Positions 33,009 to 42,422 of a DNA stretch of 64,000 nucleotides are shown here, piece after piece. Numbering within the stretch: the stretch's first letter is position 1; every line of letters begins with the position of its first letter. A program made the translations under genes and the position numbers. The notes beneath the pieces were generated by a model. The model made no database searches and was not told the origin of the DNA. It saw only the letters and a program-made list of their open reading frames with translations. Origin of the DNA: Oscillospiraceae bacterium (GTDB lineage Bacteria > Bacillota > Clostridia > Oscillospirales > Oscillospiraceae); the NCBI GenBank assembly GCA_021768185.1, contig JAETNP010000025.1, positions 1 through 64,000 of the forward strand, given 5' to 3'.

Positions 33009-34874
33009 TCACCGCTCCAGCCAGATCATCAGCGCCGCCACGTCCGCCGGGGATACGCCGGAGATCCTGGCGGCCTGCCCCAAGTTCAGGGGCCGCACGG
33101 CGTTCAGCTTTTCCCTCGCCTCCAGCCGCAGGCCCTGGATGGCGGAGTAGTCCGTCTCCGGAGGCAGGGCCCGGCTCTCCATCCGGCGCAGCTCCTCCAC
33201 CTCCTGGAGCTGGCGCTGGATGTATCCCTCGTATTTCACGGAGATCTCCACCTGCTCCGCCACCTCCGCCGGAAGGTCCGGCCGGCCGGGGTCGAAGGGC
33301 AGCAGGTCCGCGTAGCTCACCTGGGGGCGGCGCAGCAGGGCGATCAGCGGCGCGCCGTCGCTCACCGGAGCGGTATTTTTTTCTGCCAGAAAGGCGTTCA
33401 GCGCCTCCGAGGGCGGGACGCCGTGGGAGGCCAGCCGCCGAATCTCCTGGCGGACGGAGTCGTACTTGGCTTCCACCTTTGCCAGGCGTTCATCCGAGAC
33501 CAGTCCGATCCGGTGCCCGACGGCGCACAGCCGCTGGTCGGCGTTGTCCTGGCGCAGCAGCAGGCGGTACTCGCTGCGGCTGGTCATCATGCGGTAGGGC
33601 TCATTGGTGCCCTTGGTGACCAGATCGTCGATGAGGGTGCCGATATAGGACTGTCCCCGCGAAAGGATCAAAGGCTCCTCTCCTTTCAGCGCCAGGGCAG
33701 CGTTGACCCCCGCGACAAAGCCCTGGACCGCCGCCTCCTCATAGCCGGAGGACCCGCAGAACTGTCCCGCGCCGTAAAGGCCGGGGATTTTTTTGCACTC
33801 CAGGGTGGGGCGTAGCTCCAAAGGGTCGATGCAATCGTACTCGATGGCGTAGGCGGGGCGCATCATCTCCGCCCGCTCCAGGCCGGGGATGGTGTGGAGC
33901 ATGGCCAGCTGGACTTCCTCCGGCATGGCGGAGGAAAAGCCCTGGATATATAATTCCTCCGTATTCAGCCCCATGGGTTCCACAAACAACTGGTGCCGAG
34001 GCTTGTCCGCGAAGCGGGTGACCTTGGTCTCGATGGAGGGGCAGTACCGGGGTCCCACGCCCTCGATGACGCCGCTGTGCATGGGGGAGCGGTCCAGATT
34101 CTCCCGGATGATCCGGTGGGTTTCCTCGTTGGTGTAGGTGAGCCAACAGACCGCCCGGTTCACCGGGGGAGCCTCCGTTTCAAAGGAGAAGGGCATGGTC
34201 TCGGCATCCCCGTCCTGGCGCTCCATTTTGGAGAAGTCCACGCTGCGGGCGTTGACCCGGGGCGGGGTGCCTGTCTTGAACCGGCGGAGGGAGAGGCCCA
34301 TAGTTGTCAGGCAGTCTGTCAGCGCGGCGGCGGCGAACATACCGTCGGGGCCGCCCTCCCGGACGCACTCGCCCACGATGGTCCTGCCGTTCAGGTAGGT
34401 GCCGGAGCAGACGATGGCGGCCTTGACCTCGAACACCGCGCCGGTGTGGAGGACTACGTGGCTGACCCGGCCCCCGGTCAGGCGGATGGCCGTGATTTCT
34501 CCCTGGCGGAGGGTCAGGTTTTCCTGCCGCTCCAGGGTGTGTTTCATAATTTCCTGATATTTCCGGCGGTCTGCCTGGGCCCGGAGGCTGTGGACGGCGG
34601 GGCCCTTGCCCCGGTTCAGCAGGCGGTATTGGATGCAGGCGGCGTCCGCCGCCCGGGCCATTTCCCCTCCCAGAGCGTCCAGCTCCCGGACCAGATGGCC
34701 TTTTCCTGTTCCCCCGATGGCGGGGTTGCAGGGCATGTTGCCTACGGCGTCCAGGTTAATGGTAAAGCAGATGGTTTTCTGTCCCAGCCGCGCGGCGGCC
34801 AGGGCGGCCTCGATGCCGGCGTGGCCTGCGCCGATCACGGCGATATCGTATTTTCCGGCGGAGAATTCTTTCAT
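33009..34874 (-). CDS. mnmG: tRNA uridine-5-carboxymethylaminomethyl synthesis enzyme MnmG
   Basis: 621 residues, the normal length. FAD-binding N-terminus [20 protein letters not shown], then [19 protein letters not shown], and the second family signature in the C-terminal half, [20 protein letters not shown]. With MnmE it modifies U34 of several tRNAs. ATG 34874 has only a weak AGAAAGAAG upstream. Usually mnmE and mnmG neighbour the replication origin; here mnmG is instead followed by cell-wall genes. Confidence 0.97.
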   Translation of the reverse strand: MKEFSAGKYDIAVIGAGHAGIEAALAAARLGQKTICFTINLDAVGNMPCNPAIGGTGKGHLVRELDALGGEMARAADAACIQYRLLNRGKGPAVHSLRAQADRRKYQEIMKHTLERQENLTLRQGEITAIRLTGGRVSHVVLHTGAVFEVKAAIVCSGTYLNGRTIVGECVREGGPDGMFAAAALTDCLTTMGLSLRRFKTGTPPRVNARSVDFSKMERQDGDAETMPFSFETEAPPVNRAVCWLTYTNEETHRIIRENLDRSPMHSGVIEGVGPRYCPSIETKVTRFADKPRHQLFVEPMGLNTEELYIQGFSSAMPEEVQLAMLHTIPGLERAEMMRPAYAIEYDCIDPLELRPTLECKKIPGLYGAGQFCGSSGYEEAAVQGFVAGVNAALALKGEEPLILSRGQSYIGTLIDDLVTKGTNEPYRMMTSRSEYRLLLRQDNADQRLCAVGHRIGLVSDERLAKVEAKYDSVRQEIRRLASHGVPPSEALNAFLAEKNTAPVSDGAPLIALLRRPQVSYADLLPFDPGRPDLPAEVAEQVEISVKYEGYIQRQLQEVEELRRMESRALPPETDYSAIQGLRLEAREKLNAVRPLNLGQAARISGVSPADVAALMIWLER

Positions 34875-34932
34875 TGGGACTTCTTTCTTCGCCGCCTCCG
34901 GCGGCGAGGGGGAGTTTTTTCTATTTGCTGCC

Positions 34933-35310
34933 CCGGGGGCTTCTCGCCCCCGGACTCCTCGCCTACTTTTGCCGCGCGGCAAAAGTAGGCAAAAACGCGC
35001 TTAAACCTAGCGGTTTAAGAATCCCTCATTTATTGATTAGTTTTGCGTTCCCCGTTTCACCCAAAGTTCTGGCGATGGACGAGCACTGGTTATAGCAGCG
35101 GCGCCGCAGCGAAATCTATCGTTAGAACTCGTGGGTAGCCGCAGAAGTCCGGCGCACCAACGAAGGTATTGACGACAGAAGTAACCCGGTCCGTCGGAGG
35201 GGAATAAATTACCCTCGTAATGAAGGAGGATTCTCAAGGAACGTAGTTCCTTGAGCGACCTTTTGTTACTTTTCCCTCGCGGGAAAAGTAAGGCCCCGCC
35301 CGGTAGGGCG
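34933..35310. repeat. Structured intergenic repeat: two inverted copies of a three-hairpin module
   Basis: Left copy: 8-bp hairpin (34933-34953, 5-base loop), perfect 30-bp palindrome GCCTACTTTTGCCGC and its complement (34961-34990), 8-bp hairpin CTTAAACC (35000-35019), then a TTTATT-containing tail. Right copy, inverted: 10-bp hairpin CTCAAGGAAC (35233-35255), 11-bp hairpin TTACTTTTCCC (35266-35291), 5-bp hairpin (35297-35310). About 200 bases of unique sequence lie between. A third copy is at 41818-41935. The stems differ in sequence yet stay paired. The whole 34875-35372 gap has no gene. Confidence 0.8.
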
Positions 35311-35372
35311 AATCTAAACGATAGAAGGGAAGCGGAGGCGGCCCCGCAGGGGCCGCAGAGGAACACATCTGC

Positions 35373-36230
35373 CTATTGGCAATGGAGCGTCAGCACCACC
35401 ATCTCCGGCCGGTTAAAAAGCCGAAAAGTCCTGCCGGAATTTCCCAGCCCCCGGGATACAAATACCTTCCTCCCGTTGGCCTCATAAAATCCGGCGGTAT
35501 AGGAGGGAAACAAGGACCTCTCCACGCTGACCAGCCCGTCCGTAAACGGCAAACGGATCAATCCGCCATGGCCGTGGCCGCAGATCACCAGGTCCGCACC
35601 CAGGAAACTGTATTCCTTTTCAAAATAATTGTTCCGATGGGCCAGCAGCAGCCAGAAGGCCTCCGGCTCCGCCTCGCGGAGCTCCCGGGCCAGCTCCTCC
35701 GGCGTCTTCTGGTCCGCGAAGCCGTTGGGGTCGTCGATCCCCGCCAGAAGAATATGGTCCCCATCCCGGGAGAGTGAGACATATTCATTGGAGAGCACCG
35801 TGACGCCGGCGTCCCGCAGCTCCCGCTTCAGCTCCCGGATGTCGGGAAAGGCCCACTCATGGTTGCCGGTAACAAAGTAGGTGGGGGCGATCTCCGCCAG
35901 GGCGGCCCCCAGGGAGACAGCATAGCTCCGGGGCGTCTGGCGGTAGCGGTCCAGCAGGTCCCCCGTCAGGAAAATATAGTCCGGCCCGGTCTCTCGGACC
36001 CGGCGGATCAACGTCTCATTATTTTCTCCGAACTCCGCTCCGTGGAGATCCGACAGCTGCACTATAGTGCATCCGTCAAATCCGGCGGGGAGTCGGGAAG
36101 AGGTGAATGCGGCCCGCTCCGTTTGCAGGGAGTGGTTGCTCCACCAGAAGAAAACCGCGCATAGGGCGCAGAAAAGCAGGAACTTTCCCAGGCGGTGAGA
36201 ACGGCGGCGGGCGCGGCGTGGCTTGGACAT
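35373..36230 (-). CDS. Membrane-anchored metallophosphoesterase (YkuE/calcineurin-like)
   Basis: 285 residues. A basic N-terminus and one transmembrane helix (about 17-33) put the catalytic domain outside. Metal ligands: QLSDLHGAEFG, FLTGDLLDR, VTGNHEWAF, LLAHRNN and CGHGHGG, in the family order. Residue HGHGG replaces the more usual GHTHGG, which is a conservative change. YkuE-type proteins hydrolyse phosphoesters at the cell surface; UDP-sugar pyrophosphatases share the fold. ATG 36230 follows AAGGAAGGATATC. A much longer open frame upstream has no RBS and overlaps the next gene, so I rejected it. Confidence 0.88.
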   Translation of the reverse strand: MSKPRRARRRSHRLGKFLLFCALCAVFFWWSNHSLQTERAAFTSSRLPAGFDGCTIVQLSDLHGAEFGENNETLIRRVRETGPDYIFLTGDLLDRYRQTPRSYAVSLGAALAEIAPTYFVTGNHEWAFPDIRELKRELRDAGVTVLSNEYVSLSRDGDHILLAGIDDPNGFADQKTPEELARELREAEPEAFWLLLAHRNNYFEKEYSFLGADLVICGHGHGGLIRLPFTDGLVSVERSLFPSYTAGFYEANGRKVFVSRGLGNSGRTFRLFNRPEMVVLTLHCQ

Positions 36231-36353
36231 GATATCCTTCCTTCTTCCAAGGTATGACACTTTAGTATAGCATATTTTCCGGATAAAACCAATAGGGCGC
36301 AGAAAAAAATATACAGCCTGCTCTATGTGATGCCCGCAGAATTGCCGGTGCCT

Positions 36354-36415
36354 CTTGCTAAATGCAAAAATATGGTATAATATAGACAAAGACTGAGCGG
36401 CCGCCCCAGGCGGCC
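36354..36415 (+). promoter_or_regulatory. Promoter and leader hairpin of the 2-hydroxyacid dehydrogenase gene
   Basis: CTTGCT (36354-36359), 16-base spacer, TATAAT (36376-36381). In the leader a 7-bp hairpin GGCCGCC with its complement lies at 36399-36415, and a second GC-rich palindrome GGGCGGCCCGCCC follows before the RBS. Confidence 0.55.
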
Positions 36416-36458
36416 ATTCCCTTGATGATACGGGCGGCCCGCCCTGTGGGAGGTTTTT

Positions 36459-37424
36459 ATGAAAATCGTGATATTGGACGGCTACAGCCTGAATCCGGGC
36501 GATCTGGACTGGTCCGTCTTTTCGGATATGGGCGAGACGGTGGTCTATGACCGCACGCCGGTGGACGATGAGAAAGAAATTATTAGGCGGATTGGAGACA
36601 GTGAGATCATCCTTACCAACAAAACGCCCATCTCCCGCGCCATTCTGGAGCGCTGTCCGGCGGTGCGGTACGTGGGACTGCTGTCCACCGGATACAACGT
36701 GGTGGATGTGGAGGCCGCCAGGGAACGGGGCATTCCCGTGTGCAATGTCCCCGGCTACGGCACCGCCTCCGTGGCCCAGATGACCATCGCCCTGCTGCTG
36801 GAGATCTGCCACCGGGTGGGCCACCACAACCAGGCCGTCCACGCCGGGCGGTGGAGCGAGAGCGTCGATTACTGCTTCTGGGACGGCACCCTCATTGAGG
36901 CCGCGGGGAAGACTATGGGAATCGTGGGCTTCGGCAGCATCGGCCAGGCGGTGGGCAGGATTGCCGAGGCCCTGGGCATGACCGTCATCGCCTCCGGCCC
37001 CCACCCCTGGGGCGAAGGTGAGCGTCCCGCGCCCTATGTTCCCCTGGAGGAGCTGCTGGGGCGCAGCGACGTGGTGAGCCTCCACTGTCCCCTGTTCCCG
37101 GAGACCCGGGGACTGATTAACCGGGAGACCATTGCCAAAATGAAGGACGAGGCCATCCTGCTCAATACCAGCCGCGGCCCGCTCCTGGTGGAGCAGGACG
37201 TGGCAGACGCCCTGAACAGCGGCAAGCTTTATGCCGCAGGGGTGGATGTGGCGGAGACGGAGCCTATCCCCGCGGCCAGCCCCCTGCTGACGGCGAAAAA
37301 CTGCGTCATCACCCCTCACATCGCCTGGGCGCCCCTGGAGGCCCGGCGGCGTCTCATGGATATCGCTGCGGGGAACCTGCGCTCCTTCCTGTCAGGGAAG
37401 CCGGTCAACGCGGTCAATCTTTGA
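36459..37424 (+). CDS. D-isomer-specific 2-hydroxyacid dehydrogenase
   Basis: 321 residues. NAD-binding motif GFGSIGQAVGRIAEALG near residue 152. Catalytic Arg is in LLNTSRGPLLVE, Glu in GVDVAETEP and His in ITPHIAWAP. Closest in style to hydroxypyruvate/glycerate dehydrogenases (HprA). It reduces a 2-keto acid to the D-hydroxy acid in the cytosol. RBS GGGAGGTTTTT before ATG 36459. It may supply 2-hydroxy acids of the kind used by the dehydratase-type operon, but the two are 9 kb apart and no direct link is visible. Confidence 0.9.
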   Translation: MKIVILDGYSLNPGDLDWSVFSDMGETVVYDRTPVDDEKEIIRRIGDSEIILTNKTPISRAILERCPAVRYVGLLSTGYNVVDVEAARERGIPVCNVPGYGTASVAQMTIALLLEICHRVGHHNQAVHAGRWSESVDYCFWDGTLIEAAGKTMGIVGFGSIGQAVGRIAEALGMTVIASGPHPWGEGERPAPYVPLEELLGRSDVVSLHCPLFPETRGLINRETIAKMKDEAILLNTSRGPLLVEQDVADALNSGKLYAAGVDVAETEPIPAASPLLTAKNCVITPHIAWAPLEARRRLMDIAAGNLRSFLSGKPVNAVNL

Positions 37425-37467
37425 CGGGATTCTTGGCGGTTGAATGGTAAAATTGAGGGACCGCAAT

Positions 37468-38385
37468 ATGCCGCTGAGGAGCAGGAGGGACCCGAACTTG
37501 CCCAAATGGATTAAATCAATTTTAGACAGCTGGCCCGGGAGGTTCCTGACCAGGACGGTGGAGCGCTATCTTTTCCACGGAGTCGGCCAGGAGGCCGCTG
37601 CGCTGGCTTACTATCTGCTCTTTATGATCTTTCCCCTCCTGATCTTCCTCAGCAGCCTGCTGGGCCTGCTGGAGCTGGATATCTCCAGCATCATCCAGGG
37701 CCTCACGCCCCTGCTGCCGGCGGGTGTGGTGGACGTGATCGAGAGCTACCTCAGCTACGTCAGCCAAACCTCCAGCCGGGCCATGCTGTGGTTCGGCCTG
37801 GTGTTTACCATCTACTTCCCCATGCGGGCGGCGGACTGCCTTATGACCGCCGTGCGCCGGGCCTACCATCTGCCCCGGCCGAAAAATCAGATCATCTACA
37901 TGGCCAAGGTGCTGCTGTACACCGTGTTCCTGCTGGTGACCATCGCCCTGACCTTGGCACTGGTCACTGTGGGACGGGCGGCGCTGGAGTTTGCGGGACG
38001 GTTCGTCGTGGTGCCGGAGGCGTTTATCGAGCTGTGGACCGACCTGCGCTTTCTGGTGCTGGGCGGGGTCATGTTCGCGGCGGTGGGACTGCTGTACGCC
38101 GCTGCTCAGGACAGCCGGCAGCCGGTCCGGAATATTGTGCCGGGCGTTCTGGCCGCCCTGGTGGGCTGGATGGTGGTATCGGCGGCCTTCTCCTTCTATG
38201 TGGAGAACTTCGCCAACTATACCGCCATCTATGGGACCCTGGGCACGGTCATCGTGCTGATGATGTGGCTGAACCTGACGGCGATGGTGCTCATCATGGG
38301 GGCGGAGATCAACGGCGTGCTCATCTCTATTCGGGGGCGCCGGACGCCCAAGGCCAGACCAGCGGAGGAAAAGGCCGAAAAATAA
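37468..38385 (+). CDS. YihY/BrkB family membrane protein
   Basis: 305 residues with six transmembrane helices. AALAYYLLFMIFPLLIFLSS near residue 45 and GTLGTVIVLMMWLNLTAMVL near 265 are the family signatures. Often mislabelled as ribonuclease BN; function is unknown, possibly transport or envelope integrity. I prefer ATG 37468, preceded by TTGAGGGACC, over ATG 37444, which has no RBS. Lies 43 bases after the dehydrogenase gene. Confidence 0.88.
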   Translation: MPLRSRRDPNLPKWIKSILDSWPGRFLTRTVERYLFHGVGQEAAALAYYLLFMIFPLLIFLSSLLGLLELDISSIIQGLTPLLPAGVVDVIESYLSYVSQTSSRAMLWFGLVFTIYFPMRAADCLMTAVRRAYHLPRPKNQIIYMAKVLLYTVFLLVTIALTLALVTVGRAALEFAGRFVVVPEAFIELWTDLRFLVLGGVMFAAVGLLYAAAQDSRQPVRNIVPGVLAALVGWMVVSAAFSFYVENFANYTAIYGTLGTVIVLMMWLNLTAMVLIMGAEINGVLISIRGRRTPKARPAEEKAEK

Positions 38386-38410
38386 TCACATGTCATGTTA
38401 GGAAGAAATT

Positions 38411-38878
38411 ATGGAAAGCTATCACCTGGATTTTGACTGCGTCGGCATAGACGACGGCGGGATCATCCCGATTGAAAACACAGGCCGGGGGCAGGACCGC
38501 TCTCCGGAATTCCTGCTCTGGAACCTGGACCCCAGAGCCGCCACCGTGGCCATCACCCTGGAGGACCTGACCCACCCCATCCGGGATTTCACCCATTGGA
38601 TCATCTGGAACATCCCGGCCTCCAATCGCATCAAGAGCGGTATCCCTGCCGGGAAGAACGTCCCCGGGATGCGGGGGGCCAGGCAGGGACTGGCCTACGG
38701 CCGCCATCGCTATGCAGGACCCAAGCCTCCCAGGGGCCGGACCCACGTCTACCGGTTCAGCGTGTACGTGCTGGACCGCGCCATTACGCTGAGCCCCCGG
38801 GCCACCAAAAAGGCTTTTTTCCAGAAGGCGGAGCGGTATATCATCCAGGCGGGCAGCATTACCGGGGAGTACGAATAA
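38411..38878 (+). CDS. YbhB/YbcL-type phosphatidylethanolamine-binding-like protein
   Basis: 155 residues. RSPEFLLWNLDP, HWIIWNIPAS and RTHVYRFSVYVLD are the PEBP-fold landmarks. Bacterial members are small cytosolic proteins of uncertain role, related to Raf kinase inhibitor protein. RBS AGGAAG before ATG 38411. Unusually, the GGGGR/YGGP segment is altered to GLAYGRHRYAGPKPP, keeping the 'GP.PP' anchor. Sits between yihY and trkA with short gaps. Confidence 0.85.
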   Translation: MESYHLDFDCVGIDDGGIIPIENTGRGQDRSPEFLLWNLDPRAATVAITLEDLTHPIRDFTHWIIWNIPASNRIKSGIPAGKNVPGMRGARQGLAYGRHRYAGPKPPRGRTHVYRFSVYVLDRAITLSPRATKKAFFQKAERYIIQAGSITGEYE

Positions 38879-38921
38879 TTTCGCCGGGAGATATAGAACA
38901 AGCGCTCAAGGAGTATGCGGC

Positions 38922-40283
38922 ATGAAAATTATCATCATCGGCTGCGGCAAGGTGGGCTTCACCCTGGCCCGGCAGCTGAGCGGAGAAAATCACGAACTGG
39001 TCCTCATCGACCACCGGGCGGAGGCCATGCAGGTGGCCGACAGCACCCTGGATCTGATGTGCATCGAAGGCAGCGGCGCGTCCATCCAGACCCTCCGGGA
39101 AGCCGGAGTGAAGGACACGGAGCTGGTGGTGGCGGTGACCGGCTCCGACGAGCTGAACATCGTCTGCTGCCTCATCGCCAAGAAGCTGGGGGCCCGGCAT
39201 ACGGTGGCCCGCATCCGCTCCCCGGAGTACTACCGGGAGGCCAACCTCCTGAAGAAGGAAGTGGGCCTGAACATGATCATCAACCCCGAGCACGCGGCGG
39301 CCCAGGAGATCTCCCGGCTGCTGCGGGTACCTTCCGCCTTCAGCGTGGAGACCTTCGCCCGGGGGCTGGTGGAGATGATCGGCTTCCCCATTCTGGAGAG
39401 CGACGGCATCGCCGGGATGAGCCTCTTTGAGTACAACAAAAGGCACCCCAACGGGGTGCTCATGTGTACGGTCATCCGGGGCGGGGAGGCCATCGTCCCC
39501 AACGGGCGCTTCGTGCCCCAGGTGGGGGACAAGGCGTATATGGTGGGCTCCCAGCGGGAGATCGTCAACTTTTTCCACACCATCGGCCGGGACGGCAACC
39601 GCATCCGGCAGATTACCGTCCTGGGGGGCAGCAAGATCGCCACGTATCTGGCCTGGGCGGTGGAGAAGGTGGGCATGAAGGTGCGCATCGTGGAGCAGGA
39701 CCCGGAGAAATGCGAGGTTCTGTCGGACAAGCTGCCCGACAGTCAAATCGTCTGGGGAGACGGCACCGACAGCGCCATCATCGACAGCGAGGGCCTGCTG
39801 GACACCGATGCCTTCATCGCCCTGACCAACCGGGACGAGGAAAACCTGCTCATGGCCATGACCGCCCAGCGCCACGGGGTCAAGAAGGTCATCGCCAAGA
39901 TGAGCCGCCCCAACTATATCGACATGATGCGGGAGTCCGGCGTGGACAGCATCATCAGCCCCAAGGACATCACTGCCAATCAGATTTCCGCCTACGTCCG
40001 GGCCATGGCCCGCAGCGAGGGCAGCCCGGTGGAGAACGTGTACAAGCCTCTGGGCGGCGCGGTGGAGGCGGTGGAATTTACCGCCACCGCTTCCACCCGG
40101 TTCCTGGACACCCCCCTCAAGGACCTTCGGCTGAAGCCCGGTATGCTGGTGGCCGCCATCGCCCGGGAGGGGAAGACCATCATCCCCGACGGCTCCACCT
40201 GCATCAACGCCGGGGATCGGATCATTGTCATGGCGAAGAGCATTTTCCTCCAGCAGCTGGACGAGATTTTGCAGGACCCATAA
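38922..40283 (+). CDS. trkA: Trk potassium uptake regulatory subunit TrkA
   Basis: 453 residues, two RCK repeats: Rossmann domains at residues 1-140 (MKIIIIGCGKVGFTLARQL) and about 228-360 (ITVLGGSKIATYLAWAVEKVG), each followed by a TrkA-C domain. Binds NAD(H)/ATP and gates the K+ channel TrkH. RBS AAGGAGTATGCGGC. trkH follows 23 bases downstream. Confidence 0.95.
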   Translation: MKIIIIGCGKVGFTLARQLSGENHELVLIDHRAEAMQVADSTLDLMCIEGSGASIQTLREAGVKDTELVVAVTGSDELNIVCCLIAKKLGARHTVARIRSPEYYREANLLKKEVGLNMIINPEHAAAQEISRLLRVPSAFSVETFARGLVEMIGFPILESDGIAGMSLFEYNKRHPNGVLMCTVIRGGEAIVPNGRFVPQVGDKAYMVGSQREIVNFFHTIGRDGNRIRQITVLGGSKIATYLAWAVEKVGMKVRIVEQDPEKCEVLSDKLPDSQIVWGDGTDSAIIDSEGLLDTDAFIALTNRDEENLLMAMTAQRHGVKKVIAKMSRPNYIDMMRESGVDSIISPKDITANQISAYVRAMARSEGSPVENVYKPLGGAVEAVEFTATASTRFLDTPLKDLRLKPGMLVAAIAREGKTIIPDGSTCINAGDRIIVMAKSIFLQQLDEILQDP

Positions 40284-40306
40284 CGGGACGGCAGTGAAAG
40301 AAGGCT

Positions 40307-41767
40307 TTGACCGACGATATGAACTATAAACTGGTATTCCATATTCTTGGCCTCATCCTGCGGGTGGAGGCGGTGCTGATGCTGCCGGCCATGGTCATCG
40401 GCTTTGCCTCCGGCGGCGGGGACGGCCCCGCTTTCCTCTACGCCGCGCTTATTACCCTGGCCGTGGGGCAGCTGCTGTGCCTGCTGCCCGGCAGGGGCAG
40501 CAAGATGCAGGCCCGGGACGGCTTCGCCGCCGTGGCCCTGTGCTGGATCGTGCTGTCCCTGTTTGGGGCCCTGCCCTATGTCTTTGCCGGCATCCTGCCC
40601 AACTATGTGGACGCGGTGTTTGAGACCGTGTCCGGCTTCACCACCACCGGGGCCACGGTGTTCACCTTCATTGAGGGCCAGCCTGCGGGCATCCTCTTCT
40701 GGCGGGCCCAGACCCAGTGGATGGGAGGCATGGGCGTCCTGGTGCTGGCCCTGGCCCTGGTGCCCAAGCTGGGGGAGGGCAGCGTGTACCTCATGCGGGC
40801 GGAGTCTCCGGGACCCATTAAGAGCAAGCTGACCCCCCGGGTGGGCGACACCGCCAAGATCCTTTACAGCATCTATATCGGCCTGACGGCGGCGGAGGTC
40901 CTCTGCCTGAAGATTGCCGGGATGCCCTGGTATGACGCCGTTATCCATGCCTTTACCACCATCTCCACCGGGGGCTTCTCGGTGAAGAACGCCAGCATCG
41001 CCGCCTACGGCAGTCTGGCCATCGAGTGGATCATCATCGTCTTCATGTTCCTCTCCGGCATCAACTTCGCCCTGCTGTATTTCGCCCTGCTGCGGAACTT
41101 CCGGGCGGTGTTTGAAAGCGAGGAGCTGCGCTCCTACACCCTCATGGCAGGCGGGGCGGCGGCCCTGATTGTGATGAACCTGGTTGTCCACGCCGGATGG
41201 GAATTGAACGCCCGGACCATTACCGACAGTGTGTTTCAGGTGGTGACCTTGATGACCACCACGGGGTACATGACTTATGACTATGTCCTCTGGCCCACCT
41301 TCTCCCAGGTGATCCTGGTCCTGGTGATGTTTGCCGGGGCCTGCGCCGGGTCCACCGCCGGGGGCATCAAGCAGATCCGGGTGGTGCTGCTGTTCAAGAA
41401 CCTCCGCCGGGAGGTCCAGCGCATTCTCCACCCCAGGGTGGTGACCACCATCAAGAGCGACGGCGAGCGGGTGGACGAGCCCATCCTTTCGGGGATATCC
41501 CTGTTCTTTTTCGCCTACATCCTCCTTTTGCTTTTGGGGACGCTGGTGGTGGCCTGGGACGACGTGGGGTTCACCGCCGCCTTTACCGCGTCGCTGACGT
41601 GCATCAGCAACGTGGGGCCCGCCTTCGACGTGCTGGGGCCGACCTGTAACTTTTCTTTTCTCTCCAACGCGAGTAAGATTTTTCTGAGCGCCAATATGCT
41701 GCTGGGGAGGCTGGAGATCATGCCGCTGCTGCTGCTGTTATTCCCCAGTCTGTGGAAGAAGCGGTGA
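40307..41767 (+). CDS. trkH: Trk/Ktr potassium transporter membrane subunit
   Basis: 486 residues, about ten helices. Four selectivity-filter-like loops are visible: SGFTTTGATVF, TISTGGFSVKN, TTTGYMTYDY and SLTCISNVGPAF. These form the K+ pore gated by TrkA. The start is either TTG 40307 or ATG 40319; neither spacing to AGAAGG is ideal. Length and the extra N-terminal helices favour TrkH over KtrB. Confidence 0.94.
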   Translation: MTDDMNYKLVFHILGLILRVEAVLMLPAMVIGFASGGGDGPAFLYAALITLAVGQLLCLLPGRGSKMQARDGFAAVALCWIVLSLFGALPYVFAGILPNYVDAVFETVSGFTTTGATVFTFIEGQPAGILFWRAQTQWMGGMGVLVLALALVPKLGEGSVYLMRAESPGPIKSKLTPRVGDTAKILYSIYIGLTAAEVLCLKIAGMPWYDAVIHAFTTISTGGFSVKNASIAAYGSLAIEWIIIVFMFLSGINFALLYFALLRNFRAVFESEELRSYTLMAGGAAALIVMNLVVHAGWELNARTITDSVFQVVTLMTTTGYMTYDYVLWPTFSQVILVLVMFAGACAGSTAGGIKQIRVVLLFKNLRREVQRILHPRVVTTIKSDGERVDEPILSGISLFFFAYILLLLLGTLVVAWDDVGFTAAFTASLTCISNVGPAFDVLGPTCNFSFLSNASKIFLSANMLLGRLEIMPLLLLLFPSLWKKR

Positions 41768-41817
41768 TTTGATCTGCCGCGCTTTGCGCGGCACGGAGGC
41801 CGTTTCTTGTCGATAGC

Positions 41818-41935
41818 CCGGGGCTTTCCCAGCCCCGGACCCCGGGCCTACTTTTTGTGTGGACAAAAAGTAGGCAAAAATCCACCAGAACCAATGGTTC
41901 TGGACTCCTTAAATGACGGGGGTAATTTATTTTGC
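41818..41935 (+). repeat. Third copy of the three-hairpin intergenic module
   Basis: Hairpins in the same order and spacing as at 34933: 8-bp CCGGGGCT with 5-base loop (41818-41838), 13-bp GCCTACTTTTTGT with GTGG loop (41846-41875), CAAAAA linker, 8- to 9-bp CCAGAACC (41885-41903), then CTCCTTAAATGACGGGGGTA and TTTATT. Stem sequences differ from the other copies but pairing is kept. The gap 41768-42075 contains no gene; an additional 8-bp hairpin CCGCGCtttGCGCGG-type stem follows trkH at about 41777. Confidence 0.75.
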
Positions 41936-42075
41936 GCCCGAGGCACAGTCGGTTTTGCCTACCGAACTGCCGTCCGCTCTGCTTCCCTTCTGCGTCTATT
42001 TCAGCATTCTTGTCGGTGACCCCTACCGTCTGGCGGGGCAAACTCCCCGGGGTGCGGAATGGGGGAATGAACCGT

Positions 42076-42306
42076 CTATCGGAGGCTCAGCATCAACTGT
42101 GCCCCCAGACGGAAGCCCGCCCGGAAACTGTCATATTGCTCCTCTGTCAGAGAGCGGCTCTGACTGTACACCAGCCGGTCGATCATTTCACTCCCCAGCA
42201 CGCGCTGCGCCCTGTCCCATACCGCCGCCTCTTCTGCTGTCATGGGATGGCCTGCCGCGTTCGCCTCGTATACAAGTTCATAAATTTTCCTTAATGGGTC
42301 TTGCAT
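42076..42306 (-). CDS. Small hypothetical protein (possibly DUF6809-like)
   Basis: 76 residues: a predicted helical protein starting MQDPLRKIYELVYEANAAGH and ending FRAGFRLGAQLMLSLR. The 'GFRLGAxLM' tail recalls small DUF6809-type proteins of clostridia, but this is from memory. ATG 42306 follows GGGAGGTTCCGTC; an upstream in-frame ATG has no RBS. Divergent from the XRE-type regulator gene across a region with TTAGAA repeats. Confidence 0.65.
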   Translation of the reverse strand: MQDPLRKIYELVYEANAAGHPMTAEEAAVWDRAQRVLGSEMIDRLVYSQSRSLTEEQYDSFRAGFRLGAQLMLSLR

Positions 42307-42321
42307 GACGGAACCTCCCGG

Positions 42322-42387
42322 TTTAGAATATGTTCTAGTATACACGAACTTTTTCTAACAGTCAACAGGAACAAGAAACTTTTCTAA
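42322..42387. promoter_or_regulatory. Repeated TTAGAA/TTCTAA boxes in the divergent control region
   Basis: TAGAATATGTTCTA (inverted repeat, 42324-42337), AACTTTTTCTAA (42347-42358) and AACTTTTCTAA (42377-42387). The last two are direct repeats 30 bases apart and all share a TTAGAA-type half-site. Likely operators of the adjacent XRE regulator. Confidence 0.5.
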
Positions 42388-42422
42388 TAATCTGCATTTT
42401 GTACAAAAGAGAGGGAAGGATT

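Noticed and set aside
35373-37319. Long minus-strand frame extending the phosphoesterase upstream by over 360 codons
   Set aside because: The extension lies opposite the 2-hydroxyacid dehydrogenase and its promoter; the signal-anchor start at 36230 has a clear RBS.
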